Shown in pieces: positions 8,851 through 19,800 of a stretch of DNA of 64,000 nucleotides. Every line of letters begins with the position of its first letter. The first letter of the stretch is position 1. This DNA comes from Rhynchopus sp. YZ270_cl-10. Its lineage: Eukaryota; Euglenozoa; Diplonemea; Diplonemida; Diplonemidae. Made by a program: the position numbers and the translations under genes. The notes below the pieces were generated by a model that was not told the origin of the DNA, did no database searches, and was given only the letters and a program-made list of their open reading frames with translations. The stretch covers positions 744,001-808,000 of the forward strand of contig OZ037917.1 of assembly GCA_964035575.1 (NCBI GenBank), read 5' to 3'.

Positions 8851-11597
8851 AAAAAAAAAAAACAATACATCGTTCTTATTTTATAACTAGCGTCAGACAG
8901 TGGCTATGGTGACGCGCCTCACAAAACCGAAGCATATTTGGAAAGTAAGTGACAAGAGAAACAGCCGTGGCACACCAACAACATCACGTAGGTGATGTGA
9001 ATGGTGCGACACGTTTCTTTGCGTGGGACGTGCCCATGAGGGGGGAGGGTGGGGGGTTTTCGTTTGCGATGGTAGGTGTCGATTCATGCAGGCCGTATAA
9101 AGAAGACAAGAAAGTGGGGGAAAAAAAATGAAACCGCCTCTGCGCGTAACAAATGGACCCTGCACGTAGTCTGTACGTTAAGGCTCCTAATGAAAAGGAA
9201 TGTTGAACACAATATACCTAAGCTTCTCCGTACGCAGTCACCCTCGAAAAAAAAACAAGAAACCTAGAAAAAGAGATGACGTATTGCTGTGCCAACAGAG
9301 ACGAGAAAGCGCAGCTGTTTTTTTGTGTTGTTGTGTCGACAAATCGTGTATCCGACACAGCGTTGTCCTGAGGTGTTGTGCTTAAAAGATATAGACGTAG
9401 ATCGCCCACAAGTGTTCATAACCAATTTGTTCTTCAAATTTGTTTTTTTTTTTTTTTTTTTCCCAAAAAGAAAAAGCAAAAAAAGAAAAAGAACTTTGCC
9501 AGACGCAACAGAAGCCATCTGAGTCATTACCTAATATTTTGTTCTGTCAATATACTATCTATTTTCCTACTACTATGGAAATGTTTTTTGAAACCACCTA
9601 CAAGCAAAAACACACAGTAAAAAAAAAAAAACAGGGGTATTTCCTTAAAAACGATCGCAACATTTGGAAATGCAGAATAAGATTCTTTTTTTCGCTGTTT
9701 TTTTCTTTTGAAAACTCGGTTGTATTAGAAAAGCCACCCTAGAATGTGCTCCACTTTTTTTTTTCCTCTCAAAAAAAAAAATTTACCGTCCAACAATAGC
9801 ATTGAACGGGATCGTGTACGAAGAAAATCTTTATTCCTTCATTACGCACCCTGGGGAAGGGGGGTTTTTTATACCATAAATGTAAATATGTTGGAACTGC
9901 CCAAAAAAAAATGCTCGTTCGTTCCAACATTATTACGGTCCAACCTATTTGCATGGTAGTAATAAGTACAAGAAACCAATTTATTTTAAAACGGGCACTT
10001 TGGTTCCAAAACTTGCTTGAGGGGAATGGGGGGGAAGATGACAACACTGTACTTTACCTGCTGAGCGCAATAAACGCACTACAGTAGGGTATGTGCAAAA
10101 ATACTCCTGTGAAACAAGACACCAAAAAATAGATCAGCGAAAAAATAAAAAGTATACTATTGTATGTCTCTGCTGATCTTACAGACGGTCGGGATGTCAA
10201 ATGCTATTGTAAACACTTTCTCTTCGTAAAGAGAAACTGGAAAAATAACACAATAACACAATGCGTCTGCAGGCTTCGGTGCCAAGCACGTCATCATTTT
10301 TATTGACTCACAAAAGGAAAAAAAAGCAAAGGTTTTGTTTGTGCGTAAAGCGTGTAACAAATATTCTGTGTGGTGTGATCACCCAAACGGATTCTCCGTG
10401 GTTCCCCCCGAAGCTCCGCAAATCTTAATATAGCCCGAAACAGTTCTTCGTGGTTCCCCCGTGGTTCTTCCGTGGGTCCGTGGGTTGTCCGTACCCCCTA
10501 AATCACACCACTGTGGTGATATTTTTTTTACTGCAATACCCTCCCACTGACTGGTACGTGCACATCTTCTCATTAGATTCGAGAAGGGAGTGCTCCTAAG
10601 ATGAAAACTCCAATGGCGTTGGCAGCATAACCGATTCCCTATGTTTGTACCGTGTTTCTACCGGTTTACCCCCCCAGTAACCGCTGCCACGCCCTTCAAC
10701 ACAAATACGTCCCACTGTACCAAAAAAAAGAACAAAGAAGATGAAGAACCCAATAAAGAAACCAAATCTCCACACAAAGAAAAAAATGGGGGGTGAGATA
10801 ACCCAAAAAAACTCTCGTACTACGTAGCCTTACCATATCATCGCTTTTTGTGCTTTCTTCGATCAAGAACAAGGGGAGAGGGGAGAGAGGAGAGAGGAGA
10901 GGGGAGGGAAGGGGAAGGGGAAGGGAGATTTCTTTACCCCCAAAAAAAAAGAGAAAAAACGGGAGATTTTGCACTACACAGTACTCCAATTTATCAAAAA
11001 AAAAAAGGGGGGAAAAAAGGGAGAGGGGAAACACAAAGAGAAACAAATTTGAATATGCCTCGCGTACATGCACATCTTGAACATTGGGGAGTGGTTTAAA
11101 AGGCTTTTCGGTGCCTTTGTGGCACGCACGGTCACCTTTCAAACAAAAAAAACACGATAAAAAAGACACGAACCAAATCAATTGAAAGAACTGAAGAAAA
11201 CTAAAAACATTTGCGTGCACATACCACACACACAACACAGAACTAATAAGAGACTAGAAAAGAAGGAAAAAAAAAATTGATCAGATGATCTTAAGCCATT
11301 GCTTAGCCACCTTTTCCCTAGAAGAACAAAGAGAAAACCCAGAGAGATGAAACATGCTTTTTTCAAGAACCGTAGAGTGGCGTTGAAAAAAGAGGGGAGG
11401 GAAAAATGTCCACTTTGTCCACAAAGTGGCACTGTTCCAACAAGATCTATAGGGGATGATAATAAAGGGGTGGAAAATGGAAGTGTCCTCTGGGAGGTTC
11501 GTGTGGGGCCTCGTCGGCGCAACACAAAACAAAGACGTTGTTGCAAAGCAGGATCGGTGTGTGCCTAACACACTGAAAACAGTACAGAAAACAACTA
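8763..11597. other. AT-rich spacer, 5' of gene 1-8762
   Basis: No credible gene. It holds many A/T runs, a decayed hairpin-like CCTAAGCTTCTCC at about 9217-9244, a GTGGTTCCCCC-rich patch at 10380-10500 and a purine-rich tract at 10870-10926 (GGGGAGAGG repeats). Open frames such as 10696-11238 are low-complexity. Confidence 0.6.
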
Positions 11598-11624
11598 CAG
11601 TGGTTAAAGAAAGTTCCGCCTAAG

Positions 11625-11700
11625 AAAAGTGCCCGCCTAAGAAAAGTTCCGCCTAAAGTAATTTCCGCCATCGATTTCAATTCCGCCATTAGTTTAGGCG
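11625..11700. repeat. Left internal 76-bp direct repeat of the MITE
   Basis: Identical base for base to 11927-12002. It contains several CCGCC(T/A)AA motifs, possibly subterminal transposase-binding sites. Confidence 0.85.
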
Positions 11701-11926
11701 GGATTTATTTTATGCCCAAAAAAATTTTTTTGGGGATTTTTTCCTAAGGATTCTGGGGGGAGTTCTGCGTGAAATTGTGACAAAACCAGAGCAAAACAGA
11801 GAGATCCAACCATTTTGAGCTTTGTGTGTGATTTTATTTTTATGGAATGTTATCTTTTCTTTTCATTTTTATTTTCTGGTCCAAAAAATCTCCTAAGGTG
11901 GGGGAAAAAATAAGTTACCCCCTTGC

Positions 11927-12002
11927 AAAAGTGCCCGCCTAAGAAAAGTTCCGCCTAAAGTAATTTCCGCCATCGATTTCAATTCCGCCATTAGTTTAGG
12001 CG
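11927..12002. repeat. Right internal 76-bp direct repeat of the MITE
   Basis: Same orientation as the left copy, although the outer ends are inverted, so it arose by internal duplication and not as part of the inverted repeat. Confidence 0.85.
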
Positions 12003-12290
12003 TAAACTTTCTTTAACCACTGTATAACAAAAAAAAAGGTCCACCAGAGAACTGACGTGATGGGTGCTTAACTTTTTTTTAAAAAAAGAAGGGATTGTGG
12101 AATGCAGCGAATTTGTTACGTTGCGCGCACTGCGACTTCACAAAAGGTTTTCAAATTGGATTCACTTTTTTTGTTGAAATCCACACGTTCCACAGGTGCA
12201 GCGTAATACCTGCTGGTGTGGATTCAAGTGAGGAGCAGGGAAGGGGGTGTTTGTGTTATAAAAAAAAACAAATAATAGAAAAGTTTAATA

Positions 12291-12324
12291 GATGAACCTA
12301 AGCCTCTCTGTGCTTAGTCTGATT
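12291..12324 (-). repeat. Gene-sense RNA hairpin, CUAAGC class (lower stem decayed)
   Basis: Upper stem CUAAGC/GCUUAG kept with an ACAGAGAG-type loop; the lower GGUGA/UCAUC pairing is lost. A partial second copy, from the loop to TCACC, follows at 12345-12370. Confidence 0.6.
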
Positions 12325-12872
12325 AGATTATTCTTTTGGTTTATTCATCAGTCTCGTGCTTAGTCACCTTGAAAAAAAGTGGTTCTGTTTCCATGGTTTT
12401 TGAGGTTTGTATAGGGGGAAAAAAAACGACTATTCCTTTCTTTACTATTTCACGTTCGGTTGTTTATAAAATGGTAATCCTCTTCTCCGTTTGTTTTGGT
12501 GTCGTGTCCAACAATCTCCCGTCAAGGTGCCTTCTGCAATGTCACCTGACGGGGGCTAGGACACACTCATATGAGTTGGGGGGTAATAAGAGGGGATGCC
12601 ATTTCCGTTTTTTTTTTTTTTGGTTTTTTGTTTGTTTTGTTTTTTAAAAACTTGGTTTGTATTAGTGTAGACACCCGAGGATGAACTCCACTATGTTTTT
12701 TTTTGTTTTGCTGCTTTGACCACCTGATTTTCACTCCACGTACAGGCGCGTATACGGCCCTATTCAACCCTTTACAGTCCTATACGCGCCAATACACGAG
12801 GTACAAATCAGGTGTTTTAAGTCGATTAAATAAATTGTGAAGGGGAAAAAAAAAACAAAGAATGGTTCACAA

Positions 12873-12905
12873 GATGACCCTAAGCCTCTCCACGCTTAGT
12901 CGCCT
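12873..12905 (-). repeat. Gene-sense RNA hairpin, CUAAGC class
   Basis: Read on the minus strand: upper stem with one changed pair (CUAAGC-G facing GCUUAG), GAGAGG in the loop, bulge GG, lower stem closing with UCAUC. Confidence 0.6.
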
Positions 12906-13000
12906 TGACACCAACAAAATAAGGGAAAAAAACGTTTTGAAAGATGAACGATGAATACACACCTTGGACTGATAAAGACATGCCATGTTCCCCAGGGGGA

Positions 13001-13076
13001 CTAGGGGGGTTCCACGCTGAAGCACATCCTTAAGGATTTGCCGTCCAAAACCCCTTCAGTGGAACCCCCCCTTAGG
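13001..13076. repeat. Long inverted repeat (GGGGGGTTCCAC arms)
   Basis: Arms of about 22 bp (CTAGGGGGGTTCCACGCTGAAG and its near complement CTTCAGTGGAACCCCCCCTTAG) enclose about 31 bases that include the palindrome ATCCTTAAGGAT. Possibly a small foldback element or a structured transcript. Confidence 0.6.
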
Positions 13077-13183
13077 GAGGGAATGAAACACATCTTTTTC
13101 AAACAGCATTTTTGAGGGCTTGGGTATACAGCCCTATCTGCATCAAGGCAAAATATAAGGGGGAAAATAAAAGGGGTTTATAA

Positions 13184-13215
13184 GATGAACCTAAGCCTCT
13201 TGTGCTTAGTCACCT
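13184..13215 (-). repeat. Gene-sense RNA hairpin, CUAAGC class
   Basis: Lower stem GGUGA/UCAUC, upper stem CUAAGC/GCUUAG, loop ACAAGAG, bulge GU. About 640 bp 3' of the stop at 13852. Confidence 0.7.
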
Positions 13216-13620
13216 TAAAAAAAAACTAAAGATGAATGGTGTGCCCTAAATAGGGGTGTTGGTAGACCTTAGAAGGACCTTTTTTACACATTTTTTTTTT
13301 TTGAAAAATTGATGACGTGTAGACACCGCTTTTTTCTCGTGTGAACTCCACGCAACCTTTTTTTTTTAGAAAAATCACACCAAAATGAAGACAATAGATG
13401 AACCCCGCCCCTCACGATCCATCTTATTAATGTTGGTCACAAAGAAAAAAAACTTTGTGACTCAGACACGGACTGATATGTGTCAGACCCATCATGTTGC
13501 CACGAGGAATCGGACACGAAGGCAAACTCGAAATCAATGAGGCCCTTATTATGTGTCTATTATAAGGGGTGCGTGGGTGAGGGCGGGTGAGGGGGGGGGA
13601 GCAAAAGGGAAAGGTTGAAA

Positions 13621-13646
13621 AGATGTGCCTGACGTGCATGCACATC
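13621..13646 (-). repeat. AGATGTGC/GCACATCT hairpin 3' of gene 13852-24189
   Basis: A perfect 8-bp stem with a loop of about ten bases, about 205 bp after the stop codon. Its stem sequence recurs in the 526-bp repeats. Confidence 0.55.
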
Positions 13647-13851
13647 TAAAGAATGTATCAAAATAGAGTCTCGGTGATTCAAGGTGTTTCCTGTTTCCTT
13701 TCGAAATAAAAAAAAAACCAAATTGTTTTTTGTTTTACAGACCGGCCTGTGGATCGTGGCACAGCTATCATCGCAGGATCGCAAAATGGGAGGGGGTGGG
13801 GAGTATCAAGTTAATATTCTGATTCGTTCCCTTGAAACACAAAACGCGCCC

Positions 13852-16800
13852 CTATACATTAACACGCTCGCCTGCCGATGTGTAGTAACGTACCTCGGGA
13901 GAGGACGGTACCCCACCAAGATCGCTGGGCATCTGCCCTGCGGACATCAAGGACACCTGGCTCATATGCGCAGAGGAAGGGTACTGCCCGATGTCCTGTG
14001 TGGGTCGTGGCAAGTCTGATGCATACGAAGCGTGTCGCGCCAGCTCGCCACTGGCAGAAGGGTACGACGGGTAGCGCACCATCTCGCCCGAGCCTGCGTA
14101 GTTGTCTGGCGGATAGTTGTTGACCCTTTGGTAGCTCTCAGCAGCATTGTCGTCGTAGTAGTCCTTCATGGGCGAGCCCTGGTTGCGAGGCTTCGTCAGC
14201 ATGTACAGCCCACCACAGGCGCATAAGACCGCAGCCACAATAGCAACGATGATCCACCACGGGAAGCCGTCCCCATCACCACTGTCGCTAGACCCTGCCG
14301 CACCGTTCTCCCGTACATTGTCGTTGTCGCTCGAAGCTGACGACCCAGCGTCAGCCTTCAGCGGTGCACGTGTGAACTCCTGTGGTGGGGACTCTGTGGC
14401 GCGTGTCTCTGGCGACATCGTGTCGCCTTGGTTGGTGGGCTCGGGTGAGGTGGTGCACACAGCAGCACGGCCTGTTGCTGTTCCAAAGAGAGGCACCCCA
14501 GCTGTCGAGGCTGTGCATTTGCACACAAAGTCGCCGACGTTCGACCAGTGTGTGTTTGTGTCCACGCACTCCTGGTTCTCTCCACAAGGCTTTGCTGCAC
14601 ACTCGTCGATCTTGCAGTCCACAGCAATCCCAACGCTCTCACCCACAGACCCTGTCATGCACGTGCATGTGAAGTCACCGTCCTTCTGTGGGTTCGGGTC
14701 CTCGCAGACTGCGTGCGGGTCCACACACGGGTCGTTGTTGCACTCACCCTGCTTGCTGCACTGTGCAGGACCGCCAGTTGTCTTCGCACTGTGGTTCGGG
14801 CATTCGCACACAAAGTCACCCATGCTCTCAGGCGATGTGTCTGGGTCTGTGCAGATCTCCCTCTCACCGAACGGACCCATGCATGGGAACAGACCAATCG
14901 TGCACTCGTTGCACTCCTTCATCGGTGCACCAAGCGACACTTCCTTCCCACCGACACAACGGCATTCAAAGTTCTTCTCCACATCAAAGTCAGGGTCCAG
15001 ACACGTCTCACCCTTCCCGCACGGTGCCGCCGCACACTCGTCCATACCACAAGATGCAACCTTTCCTCCGATTGTGTAACGACGTTTGTCGTTCAGACAC
15101 ATGCACATGTAGTCACCTGTGTTCGCAGCACCGAGGAGGCCCTCCTCACACACCTGGTCGTCACCACACGGGTTAGCAGCACACTCGTCCGAGCACGAAG
15201 CAGGACCGTCAGTCTGCTGAATGTTTGGGTTCGATTTGCACTTGCAGATGAAGTCGTGCTGCGACGTTTTCGCCTTGTTCGGGTCCTCACAGATCTGGTC
15301 AGCAAGACACTTGTTGTTGACATCATCACATTCGTCAATCTCACAAGTGGCAGCTGTTCCTGTTGAAACAACACCGTTGTCACATGTGCAGGTGAAGTCG
15401 TAGTGAGAGTCCGGTGATGTGTCCGGGTCCACACACGTCTGCCCAGGTCCACAGGGCTCACTGTCGCAGTCGTTCACAGTGCAGATAGCTGCGCCGTCTA
15501 CCTTCTTGATGCTGGGATCGTCCTTGCAGGTGCAGATGAAGTCGTGCTGCGAAGTCTTCGCCTTGTTGGGATCTTCACACAGTTGGTCCTTTCCACATGA
15601 GTAGTGGTCAGCGTCACACTCGTCGATCTCACAGGTGGCAGCTGTTCCTGTTGAAACAACACCGTTGCCACATGTGCAGGTGAAGTCGTAGTGTGATGCT
15701 GCTGTGGGGGTCGGATCATTGCACTTCTGGTTGGGTCCACACGGGTTGCTGTCACAGTCGTTCGCACTGCATGCAGCAGGTCCGTCAGTACGTGTGATGG
15801 TTGGGTCATCCTTGCACTTGCAGATGAAGTCGTGCTGCACATCGAAGGACTTGTTTGGGTCCTCACACGTTTGATCAGCGAGACACTTGTTGTTATCAGC
15901 ATCACATTCATCGATCTCGCATGTTGCTCTTGTTCCTGTTGACTGCACTCCGTTCGAGTTACAAATGCAAACGAAGTCGTAATGCGACGCTGCTGTTGGG
16001 TTAGGGTCCGTACATGTCTGCCCCGCACCACAAGGCGCACTGTCACAATCGTTAGTTGTGCAAATCGCTGGCCCATCTATGCGTGTGATGCTGGAGTCCA
16101 AGGGGCAGGTGCAGATGAAGTCGTGCTGAGAAGTCTTCGCCTTGTTCGGGTCATTGCACAGCTGGTCCTTTCCACAAGGGAAGTTCGCTGGATCACACTC
16201 GTCAATCTCACACGTTGCCCTTGTGCCCTGTGACTTCACACCGTTTGTACACTCACACCAGTAGTCGTTGTGCGAATCTGCAGTTGGGTTAGGGTCCGTA
16301 CATGTCTGCCCCGCACCACAAGGCACACTGTCACAATCGTTAGTTGTGCAAATCGCTGGCCCATCTATGCGTGTGATGCTGGAGTCCAAGGGGCAGGTGC
16401 ATATGTAGTCGTGCTGAGAAGTCTTCGCCTTGTTTGGGTCATTGCACAGTTGGTCCTTTCCACAAGGGAAGTTCGCTGGATCACACTCATCAATCTCACA
16501 CGTTGCCCTTGTGCCCTGTGACTTCACACCGTTCGTGCACTCACAGAAGAAGTCGTAGTGCGAATCTGCAGTTGGTGTTGGGTCTGTGCATATCTGCCCA
16601 AGTCCACAAGGATCGCTGTCACAATCGTTAGTTGTGCAGATAGCTGGTCCGTCTGTCTGTTTGATGCTGGAGTCCAAAGGGCAGGTGCAGATGAAGTCGT
16701 GCTGAGAAGTCTTCGCCTTGTTTGGGTCATTGCACAGTTGGTCCTTTCCACAAGGGAAGTTCGCTGGATCACACTCATCAATCTCACACGTTGCCCTTGT

Positions 16801-19800
16801 GCCCTGTGCCTTCACACCGTTCGTACACTCACACCAGTAGTCGTAGTGCGAGTCTGCCGTTGGTGTTGGGTCTGTGCATATCTGCCCAAGTCCACAAGGA
16901 TCGCTGTCGCAGTCGTTCACAGTGCAGATAGCTGGTCCGTCTGTCTGTTTGATGCTGGAGTCCAAAGGGCAGGTGCAGATGAAGTCGTGCTGAGAAGTCT
17001 TCGCCTTGTTTGGGTCATTGCACAGTTGGTCCTTTCCACAAGGGAAGTTCGCTGGATCACACTCATCAATCTCACACGTTGCTGATGTGCCCTGTGACTT
17101 CACACCGTTCGCACACTCACACCAGTAGTCGTTGTGCGAGGTCAAAGACTGGTCAGGGTCTGTGCATGTTTGTCCCATTGCACAAGGGTTGCTGTCACAA
17201 TCGTTGATGCTGCATGAAGCAGGTCCGTCAATCTGTGTGATGGTCCGGTCAGACTTGCAGATGCACACGTAGTCGTGCTGTGAATCGAATGACTTGTCGG
17301 GGTCTGTGCAGTCCTGATCAGCGAGACATTGGTTGTGGTCAGCATCACACTCATCAATCTCACACGTTGCTGATGTTCCCTGTGACTTCACACCGTTCGC
17401 ACACTCACACCAGTAGTCGTTGTGCGAGGTCGTCGACTGGTCAGGGTCTGTGCAGGTCTGACCTGCTGCACAAGGCATGATATCGCAATCATTGATGCTG
17501 CATGAAGCAGGCCCGTCTGTTTGTGTGATGGTCGGGTCAGACTTGCAGGCGCAGACGAAGTCGTGCTGTGAATCGAATGACTTGTCGGGGTCTGTGCAGT
17601 CCTGATCAGCGAGACACTTGTTGTTCGTCATGTCACACTCATCAACTTCGCACGTTGCCGACACACCTTGTGTTTTCACACCGTTCGTACACTCGCAGAA
17701 ATAATCATTTTGTGACGTCAACGATGTGTCGGGATCACTACATGTCTGACCCATTTCACAAGGGCTGCTGTCACAATCATTGACAGTGCATGTGGCAGGT
17801 CCATCAATCTGTGTGATGGCTGGATCGGACTTGCAGGTGCAGACGAAGTCGTGCTGAGAGTCGAATGACTTGTCGGGGTCTGTGCAGTCCTGATCAGCGA
17901 GACACTTGTTGTTCGTCATGTCGCACTCATCAACTTCGCACGTTGCAGATGTTCCCTGTGTCTTCACACCGTTCGTACACTCACACCAGTAGTCGTTGTG
18001 CGAGGTCGTCGACTGGTCAGGGTCTGTGCAGGTCTGACCTGCCGCACAAGGCATTATATCGCAATCATTGATGCTGCATGAAGCAGGCCCGTCTGTTTGT
18101 GTGATGGTCGGGTCAGACTTGCAGGTGCAGACGAAGTCGTGCTGTGAATCGAATGACTTGTCGGGATCTGTGCAGTCCTGATCAGCGAGACATTTGTTGT
18201 TCGTCATGTCGCACTCATCAACTTCGCACGTTGCTGATGTTCCCTGCGTCTTTACACCGTTCACACACTCACACCAGTAGTCGCCGTGCGAGGTCGTCGA
18301 CTGGTCAGGGTCTGTGCAGGTCTGACCTGCCGCACAAGGCTTGGCATCACAGTCGTTGATGTTACACGCAGCGGGTCCGTCAATCTGGGTAATGGTCGGG
18401 TCAGACTTGCAGGTGCAGATGAAGTCGTGCTGAGAGTCGAAGGACTTGTCAGGGTCTGTGCAGTCCTGATCAGCGAGACACTTGTTGTTCGTCATGTCGC
18501 ACTCATCAACTTCGCACGTTGCTGATGTTCCCTGAGACTTCACACCGTTCGCACACTCACACCAGTAGTCGTTGTGCGAGGTCGTCGACTGGTCAGGGTC
18601 TGTGCATGTTTGTCCCATCGCACAAGGGTTGCTGTCACAATCGTTGATGCTGCACGCAGCAGGTCCGTCAATCTGTGTGATAGTGGGATCAGATTTGCAC
18701 TTGCACACGAAGTCGTGCTGAGAGTCGAAGGACTTGTCGGGGTCTGTGCAGTCCTGATCAGCAAGGCACTTGTTATTAGTCATGTCGCACTCATCAACTT
18801 CGCACGTTGCAGATGTTCCCTGCGTCTTCACACCGTTCGTACACTCACACCAGTAGTCGTTGTGCGAGGTCGTCGACTGGTCAGGGTCTGTGCAGGTCTG
18901 ACCTGCCGCACAAGGCATGGCATCACAGTCGTTGCTTGTGCAGGTCGCAGCCATGCCCGTTGCTGTCCCAGCCAGAGGTGCGTCGCAAGTGCATGTGTAG
19001 TCACCCACGGCTGTCACAGCGGTGTTCGGGTCCGCACACGTCTGTCCTCCTGCACACGGCGCTGCCACGCACTCGTCGAGAATGCACACAGCAGGCTTCC
19101 CTGTCTCAGTACCCGTGCCCGTCTTGCAAGTGCAGGAGTAGTCGTTCATGCTCATCGCCGTCTGGTCAGGATCCACACAGTTCTGGTCCGCACCACAGGG
19201 TGCAGGCATCGCAGCACACTCGTCCTCAGATCCTGTGTTGCACACAGCAGGCTTTCCTGTCGCCTTCTCTGTGCTGGGTGCGGCACACGTGCACACGAAG
19301 TCGTCCTTCTGCGAAGGTCCCTTCATTGCGTCCACACACGTCTGCACACCACACGGCGACGGCACAACTGCACACTCATCAATCTCACACGTCTGCACAG
19401 GTCCTCCAACCTTCTTTGTTGCAACGTCGTTTGCGCATGTGCACTCAAAGTTCTGCTTCACGTTTGCGGTCTTGTCTGTGTCCACACAGGTCTGACCAGC
19501 ACCACAGGGTGTGCCAGTGGCACACTCGTCAACCTCACAAGTCGCCTGTCCTCCTGTTGCCTCAACTCCGTTTGTGCACGTGCACTTGTAGTCTCCAGTG
19601 GATGTCGGGCTCGGGTTCGGGTCTGTGCAGGTCTGCTGAGTGTTTGCGGTGTCACATGGATCGCTGCTGCACTCGTCCTTTGTGCATGTTGCAGCAGCAC
19701 CAGTGTTCTTGATGGTGTTGTCGGCATCACATGTGCAAGTGAAGTCACCCTTCTTGTTCGCCGCTTTATCGGCATCCACACAGGTCTGGCCAGTTGCTCC

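Larger units (their letters stand above)
11598..12022. mobile_element. Tc1/mariner-like MITE, 425 bp
   Basis: The ends are inverted repeats starting CAGTGGTTAAAGAAAGTT, with GCCTAA matching again after a two-base difference. They are flanked on both sides by TA (11596-11597 and 12023-12024), the target duplication expected of Tc1/mariner elements. There is no transposase frame. Two identical 76-bp direct repeats sit just inside the ends. Confidence 0.85.
12023..13851. other. AT-rich spacer, 3' of gene 13852-24189
   Basis: Besides the hairpins and the inverted repeat listed separately, only A/T runs and short unconserved frames are seen. The density of gene-sense hairpins (12291, 12345, 12873, 13184, 13621) is the highest in the window. 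Confidence 0.6.

Noticed and set aside
10696-11238. 180-codon minus frame
   Set aside because: Composed of Phe/Leu/Pro from T and C runs; low complexity with no recognisable segment.
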